A stretch of DNA of 64,000 nucleotides from Marinobacter sp. X15-166B (lineage in GTDB: Bacteria; Pseudomonadota; Gammaproteobacteria; Pseudomonadales; Oleiphilaceae). Within the stretch, counting starts at the first letter, position 1, and every line of letters starts with the position of its first letter. This document shows, piece after piece, positions 43,897 through 53,818 of this stretch. The translations under genes were made by a program, and so were the position numbers. Under the pieces are notes generated by a model. It was not told the DNA's origin. It did no database searches and worked only from the letters and a program-made list of their open reading frames with translations. The stretch covers positions 951,012 to 1,015,011 of the forward strand of contig NZ_MEIY01000001.1 in the NCBI RefSeq assembly GCF_001752365.1, in the 5' to 3' direction.

Positions 43897-46800
43897 TTAA
43901 TACAAGTAGCGCGGTATCCGGTAGCCCGCCAACAGTTGCTGAGTAAACGGGTTGGTATTGCTGCCGGCGTGCAGACGGTAGCGCATTTCGCCCCCGTCTA
44001 TGGAGAATTTCACATCCACGGCGCTGCTGCTGATACCAGTGATGTCGGCCTTGTCCAGCAATCGGAACAACGCCCAGGGACCTTGGGTTGATTCGCTGCG
44101 CGGCGAACGGTTCACCTGCGTCGGCACCAGTGTAATCCGGCTTTCGACCGCATCTCTCAGCGTGTTGGGCCACACCAGCGGAATGCTCTGGCGCGGTCCA
44201 TGGCTGAATTCCACCAACTGGCCATCCACGTTGACCACGCTGCGTCGTTTATTGGATGACAGGTGCCGGGGCTCGAGGGCAAACTCCACATCCAGCGAGC
44301 CACCCCGAGTGAAGAACGCCCGACGGATTTGATTGGCCTGGCCCAGGGCTGTCTTCACGTCGCGCCGGACCAGGGATGCGCGCTGTGCCCCCTGCACCTG
44401 TTCCGGATGATCTTCGAGAAACAACTTCAGGTGGTCCATGTAGAAGCGATTCAGGGTTCCTTCAGGTGCAAAAAAGCGCTCAAAATCCTGCAACGCCGCA
44501 TCCCGGGTGGCATCGGGGGTGAACGGATAGTGCCGTGCCAGGGTTTGCTGGAAGGGTAAATAGACATCCTGATACCAGCGGCGTTCCAGTTGCGCCACGG
44601 CCTCATCCAGCAGCACCCGCCAGCTTTCACTGGCCAGCCGGGTCAGCAAGCGATCCAGCGGCGCTGGCTGATTGGCAGCCAGACGCTGTACGGTGAAAAT
44701 AGGGTCCTCTCCTTGCAGACCCAGTCGGGCGCGCGCGGCCACCAGCGCGGCCTTACCCCGATCCGGTGCTTCCTGAATGCCGCGCATGTAAATGTGCAAA
44801 CTGGTGAGTGCATCGTGGAGGTGCTTCAGCGCCGACGGGAGTTCGCCCTCCTTGACCAACACCTGATTGAGGTGCTCAAACTGGCGCTCAATATCCTGCA
44901 TCAGGTAAAAACCAGGAGCTGCCGGATCGGCGCCAGGGGTCAGCCGGGTGTTTTTCTGCACCTGCAACAACAATTGTGTCAGCGGTTGGTGGCTGCCGCT
45001 CAGACTGTCCAGCACCCGGACACCGTGGTTCAGATCGCGAAAGCGCTGAATGTCGACGCGGCTCAATGCCTGCCGCCAGCGGCTGACGTACTCTCCGGCA
45101 TAGAGTGCCTGCACCTGGGATTGCAACTGTGTTTCGTCGGATTGACTGAAATCGACGTTATCGCGGCGGCCCAGCACCCAGGCGTCAATCAGCGCGAGTT
45201 CGATGACCGCTTCGGATTTCTTCAGGAAATAATGGTCCAGACCCTGGCGAGTCAGCATCGCGGGTATCTGCAGGGGATCGTCGGTTGCTGATGCCCCTTG
45301 CGTTTCGGCCAGGGGTTCGCCGTGCTCATCCAGCCGGGTAAATACCACGCCAAAGCCCGGTCCTATCTGTTGCGCCAGATTCAGCGGCGCCTTGAGACTG
45401 CTGGCAGCATCACGGCCCAGACTACGGTAAACCCGATCCGGCGTGGACATACGACCCAGATCCTGCTGCGCCCACTGCACACTGTTCTGAAACGGCGCCA
45501 GAGTCAGCGTGGCATGCGGATCGCCAGCCCTCACCCTGGCGGCCAGATCGGTATGTGCGAGGCCATGGTCCAGATGAGTGCGCAGCCGCCGCTGCACCTC
45601 GCGCTGCCCGGGGTACCGGCGCTGCCAATAGCGGTTCATATAATTGACCACTACGTCCGCACGGCGACCGCTGCCGTCGTACAACATGCGCAGGACCCGC
45701 AAGTGTTGCAATCGTTCCGGACTGTCATCCGGGGCATGGCTCATCTGTTCAGCCACCCCCAGCATCAAGGCCGGCAAAAATTGGTAGGCAAGCATGTCAA
45801 GATAGGTAGACTCCACTTTACCACCCACCCGGTCACCCTGGTACAGGCCCATATCTGCCACCATCGGCCAGACATCGCGATACTCACCAAACGCCAGTGT
45901 GGCTTCCCGCAACCAATCCAGCGGGTCCAGCAGATTGCGCCCGCTGGCCTCCGCTTCAAAACCGAGCGGACGCCAGTGGTCGATGAATTTTTGCACTCCC
46001 TGCTCCACGGCAGTCGCCGCCTCGGCATTTTTGCTGAAATAGTGGTGCCAGCCCGCCGTCATGGCCAGCCCGGTGCACGCCGCCAGTGTCGCAGCCATCA
46101 TTCTCCGGTGACGGCGCTGACGCACCACAGGGAGGCTATCTCCGGCCAAACCCGCCTCGGGGAAAATCACCTTCGGGAACAATCCCGCGGAAAAGTAAGC
46201 CCGTGGCAGGCGGCCACTCTGGGCGGCCTGGGTCGGTTCCCTCAGGCTATAGGTGGCGGCGGCCGCGGTGACAAAAGCATCTTCCGGTACGCCCTCCTGC
46301 AGTACCGACGTAAAATAAACCCCGCGCACCAACGCCGGGGCCGAAAACGCATCCACCGACAAAGTGTGCACCAAAAACTGCAGAATCCCGTCTTTCAGCC
46401 CCGCCAATTGGCGACTGAAAGAGAAGGCAGCAGCGCGATCTTCGCCTTCGCGACAAGCAGCAAGGATATCCGGCAGGCGTTGATTCAGCGCATTGATCAA
46501 GGCGGCGTATTGAGTCTCGAACTGGTTCTGCCAATCGTCCTGGTCGGCTTGCAAATTAACCTGAAAAGTGAAGCCCAGCGGCTGCTCGCGCTCGGTTTCC
46601 GGCAGTTGCCGGAAGAACGTGGAAAAACCGTGCAACAGATCCATCTTGGTGAAGCTGACGTACACCGGCAGCCGTGATCTCAGCTGCTCCATCAGCTCAC
46701 GCAACCGGCCGCGCAAAATCATCGCTCGGGCCCGCCGCTGATCGCTGGATTCACGAGCGAAGTGCGCCAGATCAATCGCCAGCACAACCCCATTCAACGG

Positions 46801-47463
46801 TCGCTGCGGCCGGGCGTGATTCAACCACTCCAAAAACTGCTGCCATAGTCGTTGCTGAACCTCCGCAACGGCACCGTTATCGGATTGGTCCATCAACGCC
46901 CCATCGGGATCGATTACCACTCCGTCATCACCGATCCACCATGCCAGCCCATAAGGGTTGGTATCGTCGAACCCACGGCGGGGGTCATCGATCAAGGTAA
47001 AATTGTGACCAGAACCGTGTACAAGGCTGGTTTTACCGCCCCCCTGTAAGCCCACGACCAGATACCAGGGCAACCGATACTCACGATGCCGGCCGGGTAA
47101 CCGGGCCTTCAGCAATCGCAGCTGCTGGTCCAGCAGGCGCTGCTGACGACGCTCGTACACCAGCACCGGGTCTTCAGTTTCGCGGGACACCGCAGTCCTG
47201 GCGCGGTTTACTCGTGCCAGTTTACGCGCCAAAGTCCAGCCCCAAAGCACCACCACCAGCAGCACCGCGCCCATGGTCATTAACGCCCGAGGTTGCCAGC
47301 TGGCCAACGGGTAAGCGCCCGCCATTTGCCAACCTGGTCCCAGCCACCAGATGGCGGCGATCACGCTGATTAGCGTCAGGATCAACGCCGAAGGGGCCGC
47401 ATTGCGCAGATAAGGCAAGGCCCGGCGCGCCACCCGTAACAGTTTTCTCCACATGGCTTCCAT
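43897..47463 (-). CDS. tssM: Type VI secretion protein TssM (IcmF/VasK)
   Basis: TssM spans the inner membrane and periplasm and forms the T6SS trans-envelope complex with TssJ and TssL. The product has about 1188 residues. There are two N-terminal membrane helices (about 22-80), a cytoplasmic GTPase-like domain with 'VVGLQGGGKTSLVHGSG' and 'LAIDLAHFARES', a third helix ('MMAATLAACTGLAMTAGWHH') near 450, and a long periplasmic part ending in the DUF1215-type region. Start choice is uncertain: in-frame ATGs at 47463 and 47454, or a TTG at 47472. It is last of the tss genes in the run. Confidence 0.93.
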   Translation of the reverse strand: MEAMWRKLLRVARRALPYLRNAAPSALILTLISVIAAIWWLGPGWQMAGAYPLASWQPRALMTMGAVLLVVVLWGWTLARKLARVNRARTAVSRETEDPVLVYERRQQRLLDQQLRLLKARLPGRHREYRLPWYLVVGLQGGGKTSLVHGSGHNFTLIDDPRRGFDDTNPYGLAWWIGDDGVVIDPDGALMDQSDNGAVAEVQQRLWQQFLEWLNHARPQRPLNGVVLAIDLAHFARESSDQRRARAMILRGRLRELMEQLRSRLPVYVSFTKMDLLHGFSTFFRQLPETEREQPLGFTFQVNLQADQDDWQNQFETQYAALINALNQRLPDILAACREGEDRAAAFSFSRQLAGLKDGILQFLVHTLSVDAFSAPALVRGVYFTSVLQEGVPEDAFVTAAAATYSLREPTQAAQSGRLPRAYFSAGLFPKVIFPEAGLAGDSLPVVRQRRHRRMMAATLAACTGLAMTAGWHHYFSKNAEAATAVEQGVQKFIDHWRPLGFEAEASGRNLLDPLDWLREATLAFGEYRDVWPMVADMGLYQGDRVGGKVESTYLDMLAYQFLPALMLGVAEQMSHAPDDSPERLQHLRVLRMLYDGSGRRADVVVNYMNRYWQRRYPGQREVQRRLRTHLDHGLAHTDLAARVRAGDPHATLTLAPFQNSVQWAQQDLGRMSTPDRVYRSLGRDAASSLKAPLNLAQQIGPGFGVVFTRLDEHGEPLAETQGASATDDPLQIPAMLTRQGLDHYFLKKSEAVIELALIDAWVLGRRDNVDFSQSDETQLQSQVQALYAGEYVSRWRQALSRVDIQRFRDLNHGVRVLDSLSGSHQPLTQLLLQVQKNTRLTPGADPAAPGFYLMQDIERQFEHLNQVLVKEGELPSALKHLHDALTSLHIYMRGIQEAPDRGKAALVAARARLGLQGEDPIFTVQRLAANQPAPLDRLLTRLASESWRVLLDEAVAQLERRWYQDVYLPFQQTLARHYPFTPDATRDAALQDFERFFAPEGTLNRFYMDHLKLFLEDHPEQVQGAQRASLVRRDVKTALGQANQIRRAFFTRGGSLDVEFALEPRHLSSNKRRSVVNVDGQLVEFSHGPRQSIPLVWPNTLRDAVESRITLVPTQVNRSPRSESTQGPWALFRLLDKADITGISSSAVDVKFSIDGGEMRYRLHAGSNTNPFTQQLLAGYRIPRYLY

Positions 47464-47502
47464 TCCAGTCAATTTGTGTTCGGTTGGTGCCGCAGGATGC
47501 GC

Positions 47503-48921
47503 TCAGCGGTTGCGCTCCAGCCGCACGATCAACCCTGGTTCCCAGTGCGCCAGGGTGATGTCACCGGCCTGCTTCCGTAAATCCTGCAACTGCAGCTCCG
47601 CCAGCGTGGTCATTCCACCGAGGCGCAACAGGTCGGCGCTCACCAGTCGCCAATAAAACCGCGCACGGGGTTCTCTGGCTGCGGCCAGCCCCTCTTCCAA
47701 CCCTTGCATGGCGGCCCCCAGCCCGTCGTGTTCGAGCAGGTCACAGGCGGCTTCATAGGCCTGATTCCAGGGATCACCGACGCTGCCGTTGTCCCGGTTG
47801 TCTGGTGCGCCCCAAATCCATTCGGCCACCGCACCGGGGATGAACGGAGTGCCGTCACTGAAGGTCAGACTGGTCAGCGTGGGCAAACGCTCGACAAACG
47901 TTTGCAGGGATCGGCGAATAGCGTCCGCGCAGGCGGTCAGCCCCAGCGCTTGCGCCACCTGGGCGCTGTACCAGTGACCCTCTAGCCAAAACGGACTGAC
48001 CGTCAGGCTTTGTTCAATGCGCTGCCACAGGTTGTGGTCCGGCTGCAGTGCCAGCGCTTCGCGATAAGTCACCACCCGGTCCGCACTGACAGCGGCCAAC
48101 TCGGTTTTAATGCCGTCCTGCGCCGGCGGCGCCGTGGCAATACCGCACCAGATGGCATAGCGGCGGAGTTGGTAACCCAAGGGTTCACCAGGTGCCTGCT
48201 CAGTCAACAGGGCAGCCACTTTCAGCAAACTCTGCCGGGTAGCCCGTTCGTTCTCCGCATCCAGCGTCAGCGATCCCAAACCACTGCGATCCGCTGCAGA
48301 GCCCGCCTCCGGTGATGACTTTATGTCGGCAGCCCCTACCCGCGAGCCGGGGGCGATTCCGTCGGTACCTGCCGGCAGACGGGCAATACTGCGGTGCAAC
48401 TCGGTCACCCGGTCCGTGCTTAATCCCTCAACGCCGGCCGCCACCCGCACCTGATCAAGCAACGCCAGACAATAACTGCGCTCGGCAGCTACATCGGTTG
48501 CAAAACTCAAGCTGCTGGCGGCCCGACCGGCCCGCTGGAGGATCTGATTGAACAACAAACTACGGGCACGCCTGCCCTGTTCACCCGGAAATGGCCAAGC
48601 GTCACGCCACCAGCTCGCCAAGACCCGGGTCAGCAGATACAGAGATAAAGAAAAGCGATCGCCACTGCCCCCTCGTTGCAAACACAGCATCAGCGCACTG
48701 AAGACTTTCAGGTCCTTGCTGCGTTCCGCCAGCACCAGCAAGGACTCGCTCTCGATCCTGTCCCAGTCGATGCCGGCGTGGGCCAGCGAGCCGACTTTCA
48801 TGAGTTCGTTCTCGAGAAAATCCAGGGTCGGGTCCTCCCCCAGTGCCTGCCCCACCGCGCTATCGCCCGGCAACACCGTAACCACTTGTTCCACATAAGG
48901 ATGTTGTTCTACTGAGTGCAT
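47503..48921 (-). CDS. tssA: Type VI secretion protein TssA (VasJ-type)
   Basis: TssA coordinates assembly of baseplate and tail. The 472-residue protein has an ImpA-type N-terminal domain ('GDRFSLSLYLLTRVLASWWR' with 'WPFPGE') and a C-terminal VasJ-like domain ('RFYWRLVSADLLRLGGMTTL', 'WEPGLIVRLE'). This corresponds to V. cholerae VasJ in sequence style and in position between vasI and vasK. The ATG at 48921 follows 'GAGGAAG'. Confidence 0.87.
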   Translation of the reverse strand: MHSVEQHPYVEQVVTVLPGDSAVGQALGEDPTLDFLENELMKVGSLAHAGIDWDRIESESLLVLAERSKDLKVFSALMLCLQRGGSGDRFSLSLYLLTRVLASWWRDAWPFPGEQGRRARSLLFNQILQRAGRAASSLSFATDVAAERSYCLALLDQVRVAAGVEGLSTDRVTELHRSIARLPAGTDGIAPGSRVGAADIKSSPEAGSAADRSGLGSLTLDAENERATRQSLLKVAALLTEQAPGEPLGYQLRRYAIWCGIATAPPAQDGIKTELAAVSADRVVTYREALALQPDHNLWQRIEQSLTVSPFWLEGHWYSAQVAQALGLTACADAIRRSLQTFVERLPTLTSLTFSDGTPFIPGAVAEWIWGAPDNRDNGSVGDPWNQAYEAACDLLEHDGLGAAMQGLEEGLAAAREPRARFYWRLVSADLLRLGGMTTLAELQLQDLRKQAGDITLAHWEPGLIVRLERNR

Positions 48922-48944
48922 CCCGCTTCCTCATTGTTAGATTG

Positions 48945-49610
48945 CTACCAGCTGCAGGCTACCCGCACAGGCCTCAGCTGAGTCGTCAGGCCAGCCAAAT
49001 CGAACACGAGCCCATTCACCGCAGGATTCGTCGAAGAGAGCTGCAAGTGCGACAATGGCACCATCGCCTTGATGGTAGCGATCGCGGGCAGGCCTCGGCC
49101 GCCACTCAGCACCAGGCCGTGCTCCCGGGTCCGCCATACCTGCTGATAATCGCCCCAAGCCAGCGTCACGCGTTCCTCCGGTAACGGCTGAGGCAGCATC
49201 AGCGACAGTTCGGTGATGTTATGGTGGCACTGGATCGTCAGCAGCGGGCGTGGAACTGCGCTGCCCAGTGCCGGCAGCGTAATCAGGTGCCCGGCCTGGG
49301 AGCCGCTGTGTCGGTAGAGGGCACCGTCACCGGCGGTGCGTTGCTGCTCCTGCGCATACGCCTGCAGCCATCGCGCCGAACGCCTGACCGGCGCAGCAGA
49401 GGGTGCACTCACCACGACCGGTGTTGCGAACAGCCGATCAAAGCATGCCAGACGCTCCAACCGCTGACTTTCCCGGGCACACGCCCGGGCGGCCTCCAGC
49501 TGTTCCAGTTGACTGACGGCCAACGCGCGCGCCGATCCGCACCAGACCGTCACCAGGGTGACCAGGGCGGCCAGAGGCAATCTTCGCCAATTCCGTCTGT
49601 TTGGGGGCAC
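48945..49610 (-). CDS. vasI: T6SS-associated protein VasI/TagO-like, exported
   Basis: From the GTG at 49610 the product has 221 residues and a good signal peptide ('LPLAALVTLVTVWCGSARAL'). The 'ACARESQRLERLACFDRLF' block follows, then beta-rich repeats ('LLTIQCHHNITELSLMLP', 'GLVFDLAGLTTQLRPVRVAC'). VasI-type proteins accompany many vas clusters, and their role is only loosely defined. A longer frame begins at 49643, but the GTG used here has 'GGGAG' upstream, gives a normal signal sequence and leaves a small gap after vasH. Confidence 0.78.
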   Translation of the reverse strand: MPPNRRNWRRLPLAALVTLVTVWCGSARALAVSQLEQLEAARACARESQRLERLACFDRLFATPVVVSAPSAAPVRRSARWLQAYAQEQQRTAGDGALYRHSGSQAGHLITLPALGSAVPRPLLTIQCHHNITELSLMLPQPLPEERVTLAWGDYQQVWRTREHGLVLSGGRGLPAIATIKAMVPLSHLQLSSTNPAVNGLVFDLAGLTTQLRPVRVACSW

Positions 49611-49612
49611 CC

Positions 49613-51178
49613 TCAGTTCTCCCGCAGATTGAACTTCTGACACTTGTAAGCGAGGGTGCGTTTAGGCAACCCCAGGCTGGCCGCGGCCTTGGCACGGTTC
49701 CCCCCGTATTGGCGCAGCCGGGCACGGATAATCCGCGCCTCGAACTGCTGCGCGGCCAGGCGCAAATCATTCACGCCCCGGCCGGTGTGGTCGGTCGGTA
49801 TCTCTGTTGCGGCTGTCTCTCCTGCCGCTGCTTGCAGAGTGAGCAAATCAAGCCGCAGATGTTCCGTGCGGATGTCCTCACCGTCATCGGTTTGCAGGCA
49901 GGCGAACTCGATCAGGTTACGCAGTTCGCGTACATTACCGGGAAAACTGTACCCGGCGAGATGCTGCAAGGCCTGGCTGCTGACCCCGAGAGGCCCGGCT
50001 CCTTCCCGGATTGAGTAAGCGCGGACAAAGTGACGGCTTAACGGCTCGAGGTCGTCGGGGCGTTCCCGCAATGGCGCAACCGTGAGCGGAAACTGGCTCA
50101 GACGATAGAACAAATCGCGGCGGAACCTGCCATCCTGGATAAGCGCGTGCAAGGGCTGATGTGTTGCGGCCACCAGACGGAAATCCGAGCATTGCTCCCG
50201 TTGCGCCCCCAAGGGGCGAAATCGCCCTGTTTCCAGCACCCGCAGCAACTTGGCCTGCAAGTTGAGGGGCATGTCGCCGATCTCATCGAGAAACAGAGTG
50301 CCGCCATCGGCCTGCGCCAACAAACCGGGCTTGGTTTTGTCGGCGCCTGAAAAGGCTCCTTTGACGTGCCCAAAGAGTTCGCTCTCCAGCAGCGACTCCG
50401 GAATGGCGGCGCAATTTACCACCACCAATGACCTGGCTGCGCGCCGGGAGAGCTGATGCAGCCCCTGCGCGATCAGATCTTTGCCACAGCCGGTTTCACC
50501 TTGCACCAGCACCGCCAACTGACTGCCCGCAGCGCGTACGATCTGGTTGCGCAAGTCAACCATTGCCGAAGAGGTGCCTATCAAGGTACCCGCCAACCGT
50601 TCACTGTGCTGGTATGCGTTGACACTGGCATGCAAGTGATCCAGTGAATTTTTCAACAGTCGACGCTGGCCGACCTCGTCGCTGTGTTTTAGATGCGCCG
50701 CCCAGCGGAACGCCAGCAGGGTCAGTATTCCAAGAAACAAGGGCTGATCGACCACGCTGGACCAATCCACGACCTTGCCGCACATCATCAACACCCCCAG
50801 CAGGCGCCCGTCCTTCCGTTTCACGGGGTGCAACCATACCGATTCTGGCCTGCCACTGGCGTTCAACAAGGACTGAAAGCCGGGGTGATCCAGCCGGTAG
50901 CTGGCGGTGCGTGACACTTCTTTGGCATTGCCCTGCTGCAGGACATGGGCGAACGGATGGCTGAAATCCCCGCAATCAAACTCACCGAGCTCATTTACCG
51001 CGGCACATCTGAGTGACCGGCCACTCAGATCCAGTTCCAGCAGCCAGCAATGCGGCAGACCAAAGGTACGCTCAATCTGGCCAGCTGCCGTTTGTAATAA
51101 AGCCGGCAAAGTGGGCTGACGATCCAGTTCAACCGCCAACTCGATCCCCGTATGCAATTCCCTCTGCATCCGTGCCAT
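49613..51178 (-). CDS. vasH: Sigma-54-dependent activator VasH of the T6SS cluster
   Basis: The 521-residue protein has an N-terminal GAF-like domain (about 15-170) and an AAA+ central domain with Walker A 'VQGETGCGKDLIAQGLHQLS', Walker B 'GGTLFLDEIGDMP' and a sigma-54 loop. A Fis-type helix-turn-helix is at the end ('YGGNRAKAAASLGLPKRTLA'). The loop reads GAFSGA instead of the classical GAFTGA. VasH-type proteins drive sigma-54 transcription of hcp and vgrG genes outside the main cluster, which fits their absence here. The start follows 'AAGGAGGGAG'. Confidence 0.9.
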   Translation of the reverse strand: MARMQRELHTGIELAVELDRQPTLPALLQTAAGQIERTFGLPHCWLLELDLSGRSLRCAAVNELGEFDCGDFSHPFAHVLQQGNAKEVSRTASYRLDHPGFQSLLNASGRPESVWLHPVKRKDGRLLGVLMMCGKVVDWSSVVDQPLFLGILTLLAFRWAAHLKHSDEVGQRRLLKNSLDHLHASVNAYQHSERLAGTLIGTSSAMVDLRNQIVRAAGSQLAVLVQGETGCGKDLIAQGLHQLSRRAARSLVVVNCAAIPESLLESELFGHVKGAFSGADKTKPGLLAQADGGTLFLDEIGDMPLNLQAKLLRVLETGRFRPLGAQREQCSDFRLVAATHQPLHALIQDGRFRRDLFYRLSQFPLTVAPLRERPDDLEPLSRHFVRAYSIREGAGPLGVSSQALQHLAGYSFPGNVRELRNLIEFACLQTDDGEDIRTEHLRLDLLTLQAAAGETAATEIPTDHTGRGVNDLRLAAQQFEARIIRARLRQYGGNRAKAAASLGLPKRTLAYKCQKFNLREN

Positions 51179-51201
51179 GACTCCCTCCTTCTGTGCGGGC
51201 C

Positions 51202-53808
51202 TTAATTGACCGTGCCCGTTAAACGGCCATCGACGACACCCAAGCGCACATGCCGAACCGGTTCGCGGGCAGCGAGTTTTTCCAGCAGCGCCAGTGACAC
51301 CGGTGGCAAAAGTTCACCCTCAATAATGGATTCCAGCATGCGAGCGCCATTTTCACTGCGGGTCGCGCGGCTGCGGATGGCCTCGGCCAGCCCCTCGTCC
51401 AGCGTGACCTGGGTGTTATACTGGCGTTCAATCTGGCGACTCAGGCGCTGTAGTTTGGTCGCCACAATCTGCCTCATCGTATCTGCTCCGAGTGGCAGGT
51501 ATGGCACCACCTCCATCCGCGCCAGCAAGGCCGGCTTGAAAAAGTCCTCCAGTTCCGGGTACAGCGCATCGTCGATGGTGTGCGGAGTCTCCGCGTGATC
51601 GGCAATAGTCTGAGCACCCAGATTGGAAGTCATAAAGAACACCAGGTTTTTGCAATCAACCGGGCGGCCCTCGCCATCCGCCAGCTCACCTTTATCAAAC
51701 GCCTGATAAAACAAGTTGAGCACCTCCGGATGAGCCTTTTCCACCTCGTCCAGCAGCACCACTGAATAGGGTTTCTGTCGGATGGCCTCGGTAAGGACAC
51801 CGCCTTCACCAAATCCGATATAACCCGGCGGCGAGCCGATCAATCGCGACACCGTGTGTTGTTCCTGATACTCCGACATGTTCAGGGTGATCAGGAACTG
51901 GCGTCCGCCGTACAGCCACTCCACCAGCTGTATCACGGTTTCGGTTTTGCCAACGCCACTCGGGCCTGCCAGCAGAAAGACGCCCATCGGCCGGCCCGGG
52001 CGCCGCAGATCGGCCCGTGCAGTCAGTAAATGACGATGCAGACAGGCTATGGCGAGTTCCTGGCCTTGAATGTGATCCTGCAGGTAAGCGGGCAAGCGGG
52101 TGACCTTGTCCAGTTCATCCGTGGTTATGCGATTGACCGGTATGCCGGTCCAGTCGGCGATGACTTCAGCAATCTGGCGCGCGTTCACCCGCGAAGCCAC
52201 CAACACCCCATCCTCTTGCAGACCGTCCAATTCCCTTTCCAGGGCAGCGGTTTCTGCCTGCAAAGCGGCCACTTCGTCCGCCACTCCATCAGAGTCAGCG
52301 TCACCCTTCGCCAACAGCAGTGCCCGTGCTGCCTTCAATCGGGCCACCAGTGTGCGCTGGAGCTTCCAGCGCGTCGTCAACTCTTCACGCTGTTCGTGCA
52401 ACGAGGCGATCTGTTGTACCAACGCAGCCCGGCGTTCACCGTTATCGGGCTGGCCCAGCCGGTGCTCCCGGTGCAGCAAGGCGTGCTCCAGACGCAGCTG
52501 ATGCAATTGATTGTGCACGTGGCTCAACGGACGCGGTGGCGTGCTCAGATTCAGACTGACGCGTGCACAGGCGGTATCCAGAACATCAATGGCTTTATCG
52601 GGCAGTTTACGCCCCGCCAGATAGCGTGCCGTCAATTCCGCGGCAGCCTGCAAGGCGCAATCGGCGATCAGCACCCTGTGGGCGCGTTCGTAGGGATCCC
52701 GCAGCCCGCGCAATATATGGACTGTTTGGGCCGGGCTTGGTGCGTCCAGAGCAACCGGCTGAAAGCGTCGACTGAGGGCCGGATCCTTCTCGACGTATTT
52801 CTTGTATTCCCGCCAGGTGGTGGCGGCAATGGTGCGCAACTCTCCTCGCGCCAGCGCCGGCTTCATCAGGTTGGCGGCGTCGGTGCCGCCGTCGATGTTG
52901 CCCGCGCCAATCAACGTATGGGCTTCGTCAATGAACAGGATGATCGGGGTAGCCGAGGCTTTGACCGCGTCCATCACCCCCTTGAGCCGCCTCTCAAACT
53001 CGCCTCTCACCGAGGCTCCGGCCTGCAAGGCCCCCATGTCCAGCGCCCACAACTCCACCGTTTTCAGTCGGTCAGGCACTTCTCCACTGGCAATGCGCCG
53101 TGCCAGCCCCTCCACCACGGCACTTTTACCGACACCGGCTTCACCCACCACAATGGGATTGTTTTTGCGGCGACGACAGAGAATATCGATCATCTGATCA
53201 ATTTCGCGGTCCCGGCATAGCACGGGGTCCAGCTTCTCTTGCTTCGCCAGACCCGTGAAATTTGTGGCAAAATGGCGCAACGCATCCGCCGCGTTTTCTG
53301 CAGTCGGTGGTGCCTCAGCATCGGCTGGTGCATGCTCCATCGAACCGGCCGTTAGCGTGTCGAAATGCTTGCGCAATTGTTCCCTGTTGATGTCAGCCAA
53401 ATATCGGGTGACCTGGGGTGACAGGTAGCGTTCCGCATGCAGTAACATCGCCAACACCACCGCGCCTGAGCGCAATTCCGGGTGATCAAGCTCGGTAGTG
53501 GCCAGCAACCAGCCGTCCTGAAGCACATCCACCAGCAAAGGAGAGAACGAGGGATAGGGCTCGGCCGACAGTGCTTCACCATCGAGACTGGCCCCCACAA
53601 GCGCCTGCAACCGGCTCGCGTCAATCCCGGTGTGGGCAAGAATCTGACATGCATCCGAACAGGGCCTGTCCAGCAATTTGAACAGCAAGTGCGCGGGGGT
53701 GATTTCCGCCCCCAATCGACTGATACATAAAGCCGCAGACTCTTCCAGGGCCTGACGGCAGACACTATTGAGACGCCCGATCAGCGCCGGTAGCTCCACC
53801 CGAATCAC
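51202..53808 (-). CDS. clpV: T6SS sheath-recycling ATPase ClpV (TssH)
   Basis: ClpV is the hexameric Hsp100 ATPase that disassembles contracted VipA/VipB sheath. The 868-residue product has an N-terminal Clp-N domain ('LIGRLNSVCRQALEESA'), first Walker A 'VGEAGVGKSAVVEGLA', Walker B 'ILFIDEAHTLIGAG', a coiled middle domain, and second Walker A 'GPSGVGKTETVIQL' with 'VVLLDEVEKAHPEV'. The GTG at 53808 has 'AAGGA' upstream and sits 10 bp after tssL; the longer open frame to 53853 would overlap tssL and is rejected. Confidence 0.94.
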   Translation of the reverse strand: MIRVELPALIGRLNSVCRQALEESAALCISRLGAEITPAHLLFKLLDRPCSDACQILAHTGIDASRLQALVGASLDGEALSAEPYPSFSPLLVDVLQDGWLLATTELDHPELRSGAVVLAMLLHAERYLSPQVTRYLADINREQLRKHFDTLTAGSMEHAPADAEAPPTAENAADALRHFATNFTGLAKQEKLDPVLCRDREIDQMIDILCRRRKNNPIVVGEAGVGKSAVVEGLARRIASGEVPDRLKTVELWALDMGALQAGASVRGEFERRLKGVMDAVKASATPIILFIDEAHTLIGAGNIDGGTDAANLMKPALARGELRTIAATTWREYKKYVEKDPALSRRFQPVALDAPSPAQTVHILRGLRDPYERAHRVLIADCALQAAAELTARYLAGRKLPDKAIDVLDTACARVSLNLSTPPRPLSHVHNQLHQLRLEHALLHREHRLGQPDNGERRAALVQQIASLHEQREELTTRWKLQRTLVARLKAARALLLAKGDADSDGVADEVAALQAETAALERELDGLQEDGVLVASRVNARQIAEVIADWTGIPVNRITTDELDKVTRLPAYLQDHIQGQELAIACLHRHLLTARADLRRPGRPMGVFLLAGPSGVGKTETVIQLVEWLYGGRQFLITLNMSEYQEQHTVSRLIGSPPGYIGFGEGGVLTEAIRQKPYSVVLLDEVEKAHPEVLNLFYQAFDKGELADGEGRPVDCKNLVFFMTSNLGAQTIADHAETPHTIDDALYPELEDFFKPALLARMEVVPYLPLGADTMRQIVATKLQRLSRQIERQYNTQVTLDEGLAEAIRSRATRSENGARMLESIIEGELLPPVSLALLEKLAAREPVRHVRLGVVDGRLTGTVN

Positions 53809-53818
53809 AGCGATATCC

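Noticed and set aside
45298..46677. 459-codon open frame on the plus strand inside tssM
   Set aside because: No domain or ribosome site; tssM on the other strand is certain by motif and context.
52030..53220. 396-codon open frame on the plus strand inside clpV
   Set aside because: Antisense shadow of a gene with two complete AAA+ modules.
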